From: Platerodrilus igneus | Lineage: Eukaryota; Arthropoda; Insecta; Coleoptera; Lycidae | Direction of reading: 5' to 3' | Assembly: GCA_036346225.1 (NCBI GenBank) | Contig: JARFIW010000453.1 | Span: 5,456,001 to 5,520,000 of the forward strand | DNA length: 64,000 nt | Shown: in pieces, positions 33,923-45,017 of the stretch | How the letters are laid out: each line of letters begins with the position of its first letter | How positions within the stretch are numbered: the first letter of the stretch is position 1 | Notes under the pieces: generated by a model | Told to the model about the DNA's origin: nothing | Seen by the model: the letters and a program-made list of their open reading frames with translations, nothing else | Databases searched by the model: none | Program-made: the position numbers and the translations under genes

Positions 33923-36904
33923 TAATGAAATGCACTCTGAAAGAAAACAAAATATTACCGATGTATTATCAATCCAACCATCACAGGTAGGTTGCTAACA
34001 TTAAATATTTTAGAGAGGATTAAAAGATCTATTCGCCCTCCATAATGCCTTAACCTGTGACGAGATGATATTGTGGTATATTGGAATTGCTGTATCAATA
34101 GCATAGTAGGTAGAGTAGTTGCTTTTGTTTTATGACATATCTCCCTTTTCTTTTAATAGTTAATTAGTTGTGACATTATAAAAAGTTCTGCCTATAATTA
34201 TTAATAAATTCTTTTCTTATACATAAACTTTATCTTTTTTGCCATCTTGACAACGCGACAGAAAAGATAACATGAAACCTAATGTTTGGTTCGGAGACCT
34301 TATACCTGTCAAGACACACCACCCCTCCTATAAATATAATAATAAAAGGACTCTCAAGAGCGTAGAGTGATCTTGTAGGAACTTGAAATCGGTTCTTTAC
34401 TCATGTCCTCCAAAAGGGAAAGTTCTGCGAAGCGGTAATCGTTCATACAAATAGCACAAGGGACGAAATTGAAAGGGGGTGCAATCCCTGCATCTCAACG
34501 TCGATTAAGGGAGAATTGGCACACAGGCCAGATCAGATAAAATCACTGTAGACGGCTTTAATGTACATCGGGAAAAGACAATAGCGATACACATCTAGAC
34601 GTGGATTCTCCATGACCACACTCAAATATCGTGAAGCAACAACCCTTGAACTATACAGCGACTTAAAAAGTAAAGGAAAAATAGAGAATAAAGGTAAGAT
34701 AAACGAGGGAAGTGAGATGTTTGGAAAGCAGTTGTTACGTTCACTTTCCAAGGGTAAAATTAAGACGTACCCTTTTTTGTCTTTTATTATTGGTTTACGT
34801 AGATTCTGCTTTAATCTTCCAACACCATCCTGTATATTCTGCCTTCCTACAATAGGTACGCTTGTCAATAATTTCATTTAAACCCATTTGCTGAAAGCTA
34901 GAAAGTTTCCGCGATGTTGCATCGTTCGTACCTTGTTTTAGGTGTCCGTCGACGATGCACATTGCTATAGAGCGTAATTACTCCATATATTACTTCAATC
35001 TAGAAACCCGCTGAAATAATGTATCGTATTATTTGATAAAGCATGTTTCGAGTTTCTAATCATATTTTATGACGGAGGATTGAATTTTGAATTCGTGTTA
35101 TTAAACGATTCCATTTTACTTGATTCTTCTTGCAACTATACGATCAAGCATAATTGTCGTTTTCGTTGTTTTCTAAAAACTTTTCGTGCACACACTACTG
35201 TGTGGTGAGTATTTTTATGCTTAAAAACATGTACTTTTCTTTTGTAAAAGGGATCTAATTTTTACCTGTGCTTTTTATAGCTTCTTTCGGGGGATAGAAC
35301 CATTTGTTGCTTGGGCCGTGGTTGATGAGGCGCTTGCCTCTTTCTTTTATGGAGGGAATACACGGGGTACATGAGCCCAATTCCATCTGCTCCGCCCTGC
35401 CCTTAGGGAGGGTGTGATCCGTCCTATGCTGCAAACTTGAGGGTGAGTGTTTTTCTTATATGGGTACCTTGTAATTGTTGAAACAACATATGTCCACGGT
35501 TCTATGGATGAATGACCTTGTTAGTTGTAGAATGACTAGTTTTTTCTGTGCGAGGATATGTGTGGTCAATATTATAATATTTACTGATATATTTATTGTG
35601 ATAATTTTATGTATTTAATTCTACTTACAATGCTGATTTAGACCTGTTGTTTTTAGAGGGGTAATTTTGTTTGGAAATTAATATAGGATAGTGACTTAAA
35701 ATATGCCGCTTGCCATTTTGAAGTGATTTTTTTGTTCTCCGGGATATATGTATAATAGTGATAAGTATTGATCCTTTTTGTTTTCAATTTTGGTACTACT
35801 ATGCTTTGTAACATTTTTTTTTAATTAGAGGTTTTTTATGTTTTGTTGTGAGTTATGACTGAGTGCATGTATTTCTATTGCAGGCCTTTCCTTTATTTTT
35901 TTGTGTTTGTCAGACCCCACCTACTCACCAATTTAACCCGGACATTCTTTCATTGTTCTGCCAGCTACGTCAATGTACATAGCACAGTATCAGTGGATTC
36001 TTTGACGGGGATTTCTTTGATGCGGTTCAGCTATCTTTGTCGATGAAGCCAAGATAATTTTGTAGATATATGGAAGAGGTAGCAAGAAAAGGAATCACTT
36101 TATCGAACTCGGAACTTCACGTTCGCATTGATAGTCAAGTCCTTTCCTGTAAGAGGTTAAGTCTGCACCAAATACAATTTCCCACACCATTGCTCCTACA
36201 TGCTCCCATGGCTAAAACCGCTAAACACAGCTGCATTTTTATGGTGTGGGAATGCAAAATTTGCGGTTTTATACACCACAAATTGTAGGACAATGTCCTG
36301 AAATGCATGAGAACCTAGTATTTGTGGGATTTTCACGTAAAAGCTTAAATTAAAAATTCTAAAGGGGAACTTTCCCATACCGGATTTAAAAATTCCCTAA
36401 AATTAAACAGTAAAATAAAATGTGAAGCTTTATATAAAAAATGGCGCAAAAGACCATTGTTTGAAACTTCATATAAATTTTCTGTTTTTGCTTTGTATTT
36501 ATGCCGTATATGTTCAAAATAAATAATATTGCGATATATTTGAAAATGTTTTAGTTATTATAATAAGTTTGTTAAATGTTAAGTAACGGCCTTAGATACT
36601 CCATACCATTTTTGCAGTAACTTATGAAATATGGATAAGAATGATCTAATTACTCTTAACTAGGGGACAGCTGGGCGCACTATGGCTAAACAATATTTTT
36701 CTTCCACATTTTAGGTTTGGAAGGCAGGCGACTCCAATAATAACATATATTCTGTTATACAATATACTAATTCGTAATATTATGATAAATTAATCGTGAT
36801 ACGATATTGCAGGTTTACCTAATTTTAGCATTAATGTAAATAATGGTGTGTCACATTGTAAAATCATAGCCCAGTTGCCTCAACCCACCGTAATGATTTT
36901 ATTT
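33923..36904. other. Unassigned stretch, partly GC-richer
   Basis: No protein similarity was recognised. The blocks 34260-34900 and 35280-35450 are GC-richer than the surroundings and have an LTR- or leader-like feel, but no repeated partner was found in the window. A complex inverted repeat lies at 36181-36275: CCCACACCAT (36181) pairs with 36241-36250, and TAAAACCGC (36213) pairs with 36263-36271. Its purpose is unknown. Confidence 0.4.
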
Positions 36905-36960
36905 ATTACTCTACTACTCTACTCTACTCTACTCTACTCTACTACTCTACTACTATACAT
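36905..36960. repeat. (TACTC)n microsatellite
   Basis: Runs of TACTC and TAC with interruptions, ending in two ATACATCT copies. Ordinary simple repeat. Confidence 0.85.
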
Positions 36961-37027
36961 CTATACATCTATTCTAGCTATTATAAATATCTTAGATACA
37001 GCCCATCCTTATATTTAAATATAAATA

Positions 37028-39172
37028 CAATGAAATCTCTCTTAACGGACACCTCTACGTTTCTCTTGGACGTGGACGTTTCTCTTATGAGGACATTATT
37101 ACATAGTCCCGATTTACAGTATACACATTTATCGTTTCTTATACTTCTATACAACGGACACTCTTCATAACGGACATAGACACCTACAATGACAAATTTA
37201 ATATCTCTATAACAGGCATTTTTCTTTCTCATAATATATATGTACATATAAAGTGCCACTAACCTCACCCCTTCCCCTTCAAACACTTTTAATACAATAT
37301 TGTGCTAAAGCATGTAAATAAAAACCTGTTCTTAGCAACGTCATAGAATTAAATAAGGGTCTGTCCTTCATCAGCTTCAGTTAATGTTGGTGCTTTAACT
37401 TGTCGACAGTTATGGCTACAAAAATTAAAAGGAAGGCACTTACATTAAAAGAAAAAATAAATGTTATTGAATGCTACTGTCGCGGCCAAAGGGTGCGTGT
37501 TCTAGCAAAACAATTTGATGTAGGAAAAACACAAATTAGTAACGCGGTAAAAAATAAAAATAAACTGCTTGTTTTACTTCGCGAACATGGAAATGAAAAT
37601 AGAAAACGTGATTTTCCAAAAAATAAAGGTATTGAAGTGGATGCAGTTGTTTTTATTTGGTTCTCAAAAGCTCACTGTAGAAACCTACCCATTTCTGGCA
37701 CAATTTTACAAGAGAAAGCTAAACAAGCTGCAAATGAATTGGAATACAACAATTTTAAAGCATAAAGAGGATGGCTTGAAAATTTTCAGATTCGTCATAA
37801 GATTTCGTACAAGTCTGTATCGGGAGAATCTGGTAACGTGGATAATAATGTTGTAAAATCGTGAAATGACATGTTATCATCATTAATCAGCAAATACGAA
37901 GACAGCAATATTTTTAATTTAGATGAAAACGGTCTACTTTTCAGAGCGTTATCCAATAAAACTCTTAGTTTGGCGGGCGAAAAATGTTGTGGCGGTAAAA
38001 TTTCTAAAGAAGGATTAACTGTATTTTACTGTGTTAACATGGCTGGTGGTAAAGAAAAACCTTTGGTTATCGGAAAGGCGGCAAAATCTCGAAGTTTTAA
38101 AAACATTAATGTAGAAAATCTTTCTGTGTATTGGCGTTCTAATAAAAAGCATGGATGACCAGTGAAATTATTATGGAATGGATTCCCAAGTTTGACAGAA
38201 CGTTAGGCATGCAAAAACACAAAATTCTTCTTTTTTTAGACAAAGCAACTTGTCACACAGACTTAAAGTTAGACAATATTAAATTAACCTTCTTCCCACC
38301 AAATCTCACGTCCGTTAGTCAGCCTTTGGGCCAAGGTGCTATTCAAATCTTTAAAGTATTCGACAGACAGCTGTTAATGACAAATTTACGTTCATCAATC
38401 AGTTCAGTGACGTCAAATAAAGATTTAGAGAAGAATATTACCGTTTTAGATGCCATCACATGGATTGGTATTGCTTGACAGAGGGTTAGCTCTTCTACGA
38501 TAAAAAACTGTTTTTCAAAAGCCGGATTTAAAACAAAAGACATTGCAGGCATGGGTAACGCTTCATTTCGCTCCGAGGACAATCTTCCACTTTCTGTTAT
38601 AAAGAAGTCACTAAGTGAACAACCTCTTACATACTTAAGGGAACTGTTGGACCATGGTGGTTTTTCAGAAGTAGAATTGTCATTATTTGCCCATATTGAC
38701 GACTCTGTGTATGTAGAAGATGACTGCATAGATATCAATGCTATAGCAAGGGATATTGTATCGGTAAATGAAAAAGATGAAAATGTCGTTAGTGAGAACG
38801 AAGATGATGACAAATGCATGGAGGTTGTGTGTAAAGTTAAAAACAATAGCGATGCTCTTGCACGAACAGAAGAATTAAAATCTTTTTTGTTAAAACCGGC
38901 AACGACAAAGCATTTTGCATTGTTTCTTCGCTTAAAATCTTACTAGAAGAACAAAGTTGAAAATCACAAACTCGTCAAACTACAATTACAGATTGTTTTA
39001 AATAAATTGTACTTAAACAGATTTATGTATTTGTACTGTAATATGTACATATGTATATACTTTAAATAAAAATATTTGGTCCAGTTAAATACATTTTCTA
39101 TAAAGCAGACACTTCTCTGTAGTGGACAAAATTTTTGCTCCCATACGTGTCCGCTATAGAGAGATTTCACTG
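37028..39172 (+). mobile_element. pogo/Tigger-type DNA transposon 2
   Basis: TA flanks both ends (37026-37027 and 39173-39174). The left end starts CAATGAAATCTCTCTTAACG and the right end, reverse-complemented, starts CAGTGAAATCTCTCTATAGC, followed by GGACAC in both. This is the classic pogo-like terminus (CAGTxxAATCTCTxTxxxxGGACAC). Length is 2145 bp. A second set of GGACRTTTCTC-like repeats lies inside the left end (37070-37160). It encodes a decayed transposase on the plus strand. It is a different family from the element at 11781-14541. Confidence 0.9.
37412..38946 (+). pseudogene. pogo/Tigger-type transposase, frameshifted, third Asp lost
   Basis: Starts MATKIKRKALTLKEKINVIE, the CENP-B N-terminal helix-turn-helix, with RVLAKQFDVGKTQISNAVKN. 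After a frameshift near 37765 the DDE domain appears: FNLDENGLLFRALSNKTL (first Asp), a shift near 38155, then ILLFLDKATCHTDLK (second Asp) and FFPPNLTSVSQPLGQGAIQI. The usual third-Asp motif is 'QPLDQG' or 'QPMDQG', so here Asp is replaced by Gly. After a stop at 38478, a C-terminal acidic tail (38551-38946) remains. Frameshifts and the lost catalytic residue mean it is inactive. Confidence 0.85.
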
Positions 39173-39349
39173 TACTTCTTGTTTTATTAAATTTAGGGCG
39201 TTACTGAAGGAATCTGCTAATCGTTAGAGATGTAAAGTATTAAAGGCAAGAAATGGTAATAATATTCAAATTGGTGATAGAGTTAGGGATTGATAACGCA
39301 AAATGCAAAGACGTTGCAAATAATGTTTTCTATTTTAAGAACAATTAAA

Positions 39350-40300
39350 TTTGGGGAACCAATCAAAAATAAGCTACATTGAATTCGATATGTCACTTTC
39401 AACTTATACAAAATTGAACACAATTTATGACATTTTTAAGCATTTGAGGATAGAGCCAGATTTGACCTACAATATTGAAATTAATTTTTTTACTATTATT
39501 ATCCTTCTCCGTATAGGTAACATTTTTTATATACCCTCCAAAAGTAATAATGGGTACATCAAGAATCTTTCTGGATATGCTCACTCCTCTCATTAACTCA
39601 GTAATTCATGAACATTTAATTGCGGTAATCATATGCCGTCGTTGCCGTGGATCAATGTAGTAAGCGTAAGACTACGGATCCCAAGGTCCCGGGTTCAAAT
39701 CCCGACACGGCCGACTGCTTGAAAAATGGCAGGTGAGCATTTTTCACAAATATTACGCCCTCGTTCGGATGAGAGGTTAAATGGAGGTCCCGTGTGTGTT
39801 GTCACGCACGTTAAAGATCCCTATCTTGCCTGGAACGGCAAGGGTTCGGCAAAATTCTAAATTTCCAGGCAACAAAAAACTCGCCTCCTGGCCAATGTAA
39901 TACCTTCGGGTGGAGCATTGGAAATCTAAATGAACGGTAATCATATGCCATGCGTTGATAACACAAAGCAGCTCCATTGTGTTGCAGATGCATTACTGGT
40001 TGATTTTCAAAAAATAATTTATAATTCATAGTTTGCTTTTCCAGAAAATTGCTGTATAAATTCCCTGTTAAAATATCATCAGCAACGCGTGGTCCAATAA
40101 GCTGATTCATAATAATGCCCATTATACATTCTAGAAGACCTTTGTCGAAAGTCACTTTTAATAATTGCATGACAATTAATAAGAGAAATTATATGATTAT
40201 TCATAGTGCTATTAATGCAGCTACTAGTAAAAGTCGATGCTTGGTAAATAAAATGCTTCTAAGCAGTACAAAATTTGCAATAATTCATCAGCAAAAATTT
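39350..40300 (-). pseudogene. Tc1/IS630-like transposase fossil
   Basis: The minus strand from about 40300 reads CHAIIKSDFRQRSSRMYNGH; after a shift it reads GIIMNQLIGPRVADDILTGN, then LYSNFLEKQTMNYKLFF and VMHLQHNGAALCYQRMAYDY. The order 'N-x-W-x-GI-x-x-x-LIGP', 'L-x-G-x-x-Y-x-x-FL', 'QHDGA' is that of a widespread insect DDE transposase family. The Asp of the last block is Asn. A SINE splits it at 39638-39934. Weak traces continue to about 39350. Not functional. Confidence 0.55.
39638..39934 (+). mobile_element. tRNA-derived SINE, copy 1
   Basis: 297 bp with a 15-bp target duplication CGGTAATCATATGCC on both sides (39623-39637 and 39935-39949). The head has a Pol III B-box (GGTTCAAATCC) in a tRNA-like context and a degraded A-box. 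A conserved central block contains CACGCACGTTAAAGATCCC. The 3' end has a hairpin, CCAATG ... CATTGG, whose inner stem ACC-TTCG-GGT would make a UUCG tetraloop in RNA. Closely similar to 60577-60875. Confidence 0.9.
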
Positions 40301-40752
40301 AATTGTAAGACAGTCTATCGACTTAAGATTTTATATTTCTTGTAAAGAATACAGATGACACAAGATATTATTAAACATGTACAAGTTGTATCATTTGAAG
40401 AGCACATGTATTTTAGCTTTCGGATGGGCATTTTTTCTAAATTTATTTGCATGAATCATTAGAAACTTGTCAATTTGGTGGTGTATTGTAATGTTAAAAA
40501 CGTTAAGATGGCAGTTCTACAATTACAATTATAAAAGCTATATATAAAATGTGTATTTGCTATCCTTCAATAGTCAATTTCAGACACGTTTAAATAATTG
40601 TAACAACAAGCTATGCCAGAAACCAATAAGCAGCAACAAAAATAAATGCTGTTTAGCAATTGTTTCAGAGTCTACTTCATACAAAGACCCAAAACCTACA
40701 ACAAAGATGTAAACATTAGGTACACGTGGAAAATGGTCATTTTTGCATCTGT

Positions 40753-40758
40753 TTTATT
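40753..40758 (-). terminator. Polyadenylation signal, GT92 gene 2 (candidate)
   Basis: AATAAA on the minus strand, about 222 nt after the stop codon. It is the first canonical hexamer downstream of the gene. Confidence 0.45.
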
Positions 40759-40979
40759 AAGTTATAGCTCGATAGCTTTCAGAATTCGGGTTATACTGAT
40801 ATAATTTTTTGTGGTTAAAGTTACTTAAACAGTCATTCATGAAAATTATGGCAGATTCCTTCGGAAACATCCTGTGCATTTAACAAATTCAACTCAGGCC
40901 ATGTGCTTTTAAAATCATTATCTAAATTATGTCTAAGAAAACGAATATAAATAAAATTTGTAAAAACTTATGTACCTTT

Positions 40980-42458
40980 TCATGTATTAGACATTTCTAG
41001 ATATTTACGTGTTGCAAGGACTCTTTCTATTAAAGTTTCTTTAAAACTCAAAATACCTTTATCAGTTATTATATCATTATTGAAATCAACACAACCTTTC
41101 TTAACTGCCAAAGAACAATCCTTATGATAGTGCTGAAGTTGAGCTACATCTAGTTCAATATTATACGACAAACAATCTTTCAGACAACTAACTGGTAAGT
41201 CATTGTGGAGCGTTAACATTTTTTCTGTGTTGAAAAATGCTTTCACAGAAAATAAATCAGTCGAGTTGTTTTTTCTGTAAATATTTTGCAAAATGTTCAT
41301 AAAAGTTGGAATTCCATTAAAAGGGCTTTTTCGGTCTTCTGTAGAATCTAGAAAATTCAAACTTTTCACGTTGTAGAAACCAGTTTGATCTATCATCCCT
41401 GAACTGTTGGAAAACACAAGATTCTTCCAAGTGGAGCCTTTTAACGGGAGAAGAACTTCATCAATATCTAGAATTACGATGTATTTAAACTCATACATAT
41501 GCTTGTAGAAGCAATCAGTGTACGGAATCACCTCTCTTTGCATTTTAGTTAACTCATATGAACTCTCTACCAACTTCAATTCAGTAACCTGTGCTTTTCT
41601 TTCATTTTCATAATGGTCCAAAATTTTTCTTGCATTTGAATGTAAACCAAGATCATAAAAAAACAAATATTCAGCACCTACCATGTTTAGAAGTTCAATC
41701 CATTCAATGAATTTGTCACGTAAATCCTCGTTTTGGATATCCAACCCTTTTACACAAACACCAAAATCCTTTTTAGTCTCGCGTCTGTTATAGTTAACGT
41801 TTAAAACATTTATTGCATTATCACAAGGATTCTCTACAATGGATACAGCTACTGGAACGAAATGGGAATATTCAGTTGGAAGTCTACAGTTTATTAAAAA
41901 TGGAAGAGCTTCATCGTTTTCACCAAGCCAAAGCTTAGTTTTATTGTAGCTTTTTACGATAATTGGCTCTGTTTCCATTTCAAACCATAGCTGGCAATAC
42001 ATTGATGGTACAGTATCACCACTCCCAACCATAGCTAAAAGGCGTACAGTTGAATTGTCGGGATTTTCTTCTCTTGTATCTAAGTACGCATTGAGAACAT
42101 GTACCACTATATTAGATGTAGTATGCATAGACTGCCAATAGTTTTGATGAAATTTAACAGCTAGTGGATTTGGAAATCTTGCACACGAATTTTTTAAATT
42201 CAATTGCTCTTTGTTTTTATTCCAGTAATCTAATGGGAGATTGGCCATGCTTTTATACATACTATTAAAGTCCACTGTCGGTTCTTCAGTCGACTGATGA
42301 ATTACCAAATGGTGGTAGGCTAGTTCTGTATTTGGAATTTTTAGTGTTTGAAATGACATCGAGCGTATTTGATAAATTGCGTAGATTGCTAAACACCATA
42401 ACAATAACAGGCCTAAAACCTGTACCATATAATTATGAGAAATAAATCTTCGTTTCAT
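40980..42458 (-). CDS. Family-92 glycosyltransferase, type II membrane protein (GT92 gene 2)
   Basis: The product is 492 residues from the ATG complementary to 42456-42458. An acceptor (TTCTTGTTTTTTAG) ends 15 nt upstream on the minus strand, so a TTG further up is not the start. Residues 11-30 form one membrane anchor (MVQVLGLLLLWCLAIYAIYQ). The N-terminal lumenal part shares YWNKNK and NSCARFPN with GT92 gene 1. The catalytic domain has FGVCVKGLD, FIEWIELLNMVGAEYLFFYD, IPYTDCFYKHMYEFKYI and the DxD-type motif DID at residues 331-333, ending with VAQLQHYHKDC. It should act in the Golgi on glycans; the exact sugar transfer is unknown. It is shorter than gene 1, mainly by loops around residues 240-300 and at the C-terminus. 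Open throughout and probably functional. Confidence 0.93.
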   Translation of the reverse strand: MKRRFISHNYMVQVLGLLLLWCLAIYAIYQIRSMSFQTLKIPNTELAYHHLVIHQSTEEPTVDFNSMYKSMANLPLDYWNKNKEQLNLKNSCARFPNPLAVKFHQNYWQSMHTTSNIVVHVLNAYLDTREENPDNSTVRLLAMVGSGDTVPSMYCQLWFEMETEPIIVKSYNKTKLWLGENDEALPFLINCRLPTEYSHFVPVAVSIVENPCDNAINVLNVNYNRRETKKDFGVCVKGLDIQNEDLRDKFIEWIELLNMVGAEYLFFYDLGLHSNARKILDHYENERKAQVTELKLVESSYELTKMQREVIPYTDCFYKHMYEFKYIVILDIDEVLLPLKGSTWKNLVFSNSSGMIDQTGFYNVKSLNFLDSTEDRKSPFNGIPTFMNILQNIYRKNNSTDLFSVKAFFNTEKMLTLHNDLPVSCLKDCLSYNIELDVAQLQHYHKDCSLAVKKGCVDFNNDIITDKGILSFKETLIERVLATRKYLEMSNT

Positions 42459-42473
42459 TATTTTAAACAAAAT

Positions 42474-42493
42474 CTAAAAAACAAGAAATTAAT
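42474..42493 (-). promoter_or_regulatory. Splice acceptor of 5'UTR intron, GT92 gene 2
   Basis: On the minus strand a T-rich tract ends in AG at 42475-42474. The intron would extend to the right. No donor could be chosen with confidence. Confidence 0.7.
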
Positions 42494-44642
42494 GTCAGGA
42501 TTTGTATAAAATTTTATACCTCTGCCTAAATGTACTAAAAAGTTGAGAAATGGAATCGGTCTATTTACTAGCTTCTCTACATTCAATGTAAAAAGATAAG
42601 TATTATGATTAGATATCATACTACCTAGATAAGCATTTAAGTAGGACTTGTAAAGGTTCTTGCTATTAAATTAAACAAAGCTGGTGCCACTACAATGTAA
42701 AATATTCTATTAATAGTTAAGCTACTTATAAATTATTAAAACTCTAAGTAATATAGCAATAAAGTATAAGTACGCTAGCTTTTATATGCGAATGTACAAT
42801 ACTATAAAGGATGTAAAATTATTAGAAACAAAGGACCATGTTCAATATTCAGATTAATAAAATCGAAAGGTCAAAATTTCAAAGTAATACAGTTTGAAGT
42901 CAAGACTTTTTTTTAATTTTACATTTGTACTGAGTCATTCAAATAAGTCAGAACCGTAAATATTTATGCAGTTTGGCGCAAAAGTATTTATGACTACTAT
43001 GTGTTGCTTGCAGCATAGAAGGTTGTTCTTTGTAACGTTCTGTTGAACCAGTGCATTTGTAAGACAAGCGAAGCAGTAAGAAAAGAACGAAATTAGTAAC
43101 AGAATGCTCGCCCGAATTACATGTATCAAAGGAAGAAAAAGAAAAAGAATGTCGCACTAAACAGAGTCGGAGATGGGGAAGCAGGGTCCTAAAGAACGGC
43201 ACAACAGGACATACAACCCAATTCAACTTTTGTAGAACATCTATACCTGAAAGCATAATTAAACACAAAAACAGTAAACTACAACTCTAATAAGTAGCTT
43301 CTAAGTATTTAGATAGCAAACAATGTTAAATATTAATTATGTCTAATGCAACTTATGAACTATTCCATTATACACCCTTTAAATATTGTTGCATAATTTA
43401 GGTTAACAAAAGTAATAAAAAAAATAAAAAATAGATTATTAACAAAAGTAAGTTAATAACAATAAAAAAAATCATATAAATATAACAAGAATCTGACCTA
43501 TTTCGACTATCACGAGGTCATCACAAATAGAACCCATTGATAGGCCTACGCCCAGAAAGAACGCGTTTGGCCTCCCATTACCAGAAGAAACGACAGCTCA
43601 AGGGATTAACGTGTTCCCCGCAGGAAGCTAGAATAATTACGAACAATAAATTAATTTATTGAAGCCGAAAAGTACCGTTTTATACAAACTCTAAATACTC
43701 ACCACGCTAGAATGCGTGCCAACAATTTGCATAAAGAAAAACGGAACGAAGCAAAACAGGACGGATGTTTTCTTGTTGCTATTCGAACAGAAAGTGAATA
43801 TTAAATTTGTTTAGTTAAAGCACCAAAGCTCAACGTAAACTTGTCGTCAAGGAAATAAAACAGGAAAACCCGAATTTATTGAAATAATTTCGCCGAATTC
43901 TTTAAAAAGGGAAACACACCAGCATTAATTATTGAATACTTGGAAAGACGCCTATCTAATTATGGCGTAAATTTCACGTAAAGAAATTCTTAGAAAGGAT
44001 ATTTATTTTTCTAATGAGCAGAAAGATTTATCAAGTAAAATATATAGGGTATTTATTATTAATTACATTACAATTTTTAATACGCGAAAGGGTTATTTTA
44101 ATTTACGGAATTAATTTTCGTGTTTAACGCCAAAGGAATTTGAGTTAAAAATTATTGTATATAAACTAATCAATTATTTACTAAAATGAACGTAACAAGT
44201 TCAAGATGGGAACAACTCTGAAATTCGTCATTTTCCGTAAATGGTGTCATCATTGTCCCTTATATGTACTATGCCAGTTCAATATGGTACCAACTCCAAT
44301 ATTTGTTTTAATTTGCAGCTAGAAAAATGTTCCCCTTTAATATGTTTAAACGCTTTAGTGCTTATTCAGTTCTATAAAGAGTTATTTCGAGTTAATTCCT
44401 TCTTGAAATCTACAAGAGCGATTTTTATGTTCCTTAAAGGAACAACTCAAAATGTTTTCTTCTTGAACTATAAATATACACAAAGATTTACTCAATACTG
44501 ATATAAATACTCGTAACAAGATCACAAGCAGGAACTTACATAGCCATGTGACAGTGTTACATAATGCTTCCCGGACTTATTATCAACAACAAATTGATCA
44601 GTTTAACGGTTGTTATTCTAATGCTAGCGTAAGAGTTTAAAA
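42494..44642. other. Non-coding stretch right of GT92 gene 2
   Basis: No coding similarity was recognised. It presumably contains 5'UTR intron, and possibly the leader exon and promoter, of the minus-strand GT92 gene. A purine-rich patch at 43080-43200 and a GC-richer patch at 43500-43640 gave no recognisable protein. The element at 44643 starts immediately after. Confidence 0.45.
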
Positions 44643-44999
44643 TGTTACATGCCGAAAATCGGCTATGTATCATTTTTGATTTTAGTTTTAAATATGTGAC
44701 TGAAAGAAACCCGAAGGAAAGCATGGTTTCTGCCGCAAGAATAACCGCCGGGTCGTGAAGAGCTCCACATTATTTTGTGAGTACATTTTATCTTTTTCTT
44801 AAAGGCACCTCCGGTATCACAATAAATATTTTTGGATATGTGATACAAATTTGAGACGCAATTGTGACGTAATAGCTTTATTGTGCAATATTATGTACGC
44901 TTTAGTAGGTATTGCCAACTATCGTAGTAGCTGCGAACACGCGTGCGCGGGAATTTAGCGGTTATACCTTAGACTATAACAGACGCGTGTATTATAACA
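44643..44999 (+). repeat. 5' LTR of non-coding LTR element copy 2
   Basis: 357 bp. The tip folds as GCCGA-AAA-TCGGC directly after TGTTACAT. It lacks about 270 bp that are present in the right-hand LTR between the tip and the GTGAAGAGCTC block. Confidence 0.75.
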
Positions 45000-45000
45000 G

Positions 45001-45017
45001 TGGCGCGCCTAACGTTG
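45001..45017 (+). promoter_or_regulatory. Primer-binding site of copy 2 (tRNA-Lys-like)
   Basis: TGGCGCGCCTAACGTTG follows the LTR by one base. It keeps TGGCGC and AACGT of the tRNA-Lys-type site with a small insertion, and aligns with the copy 1 site at 10288-10301. Confidence 0.55.

Noticed and set aside
34533..34877. Open frames of 89 and 114 codons on opposite strands
   Set aside because: They overlap each other, show no recognisable domains and lie in unassigned GC-richer DNA; no support for either.
39777..39977. Minus-strand open frames across the SINE, with near-identical ones at 60476-60868
   Set aside because: They are translations of the SINE and repeat only because the SINE does.
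42459..42470. Possible upstream in-frame start (TTG) for GT92 gene 2
   Set aside because: Not an ATG; the ATG four codons downstream has the expected basic residues and membrane anchor.
44241..44501. 86-codon plus-strand open frame
   Set aside because: No similarity, no splice or polyadenylation context, and AT-rich low-complexity composition.
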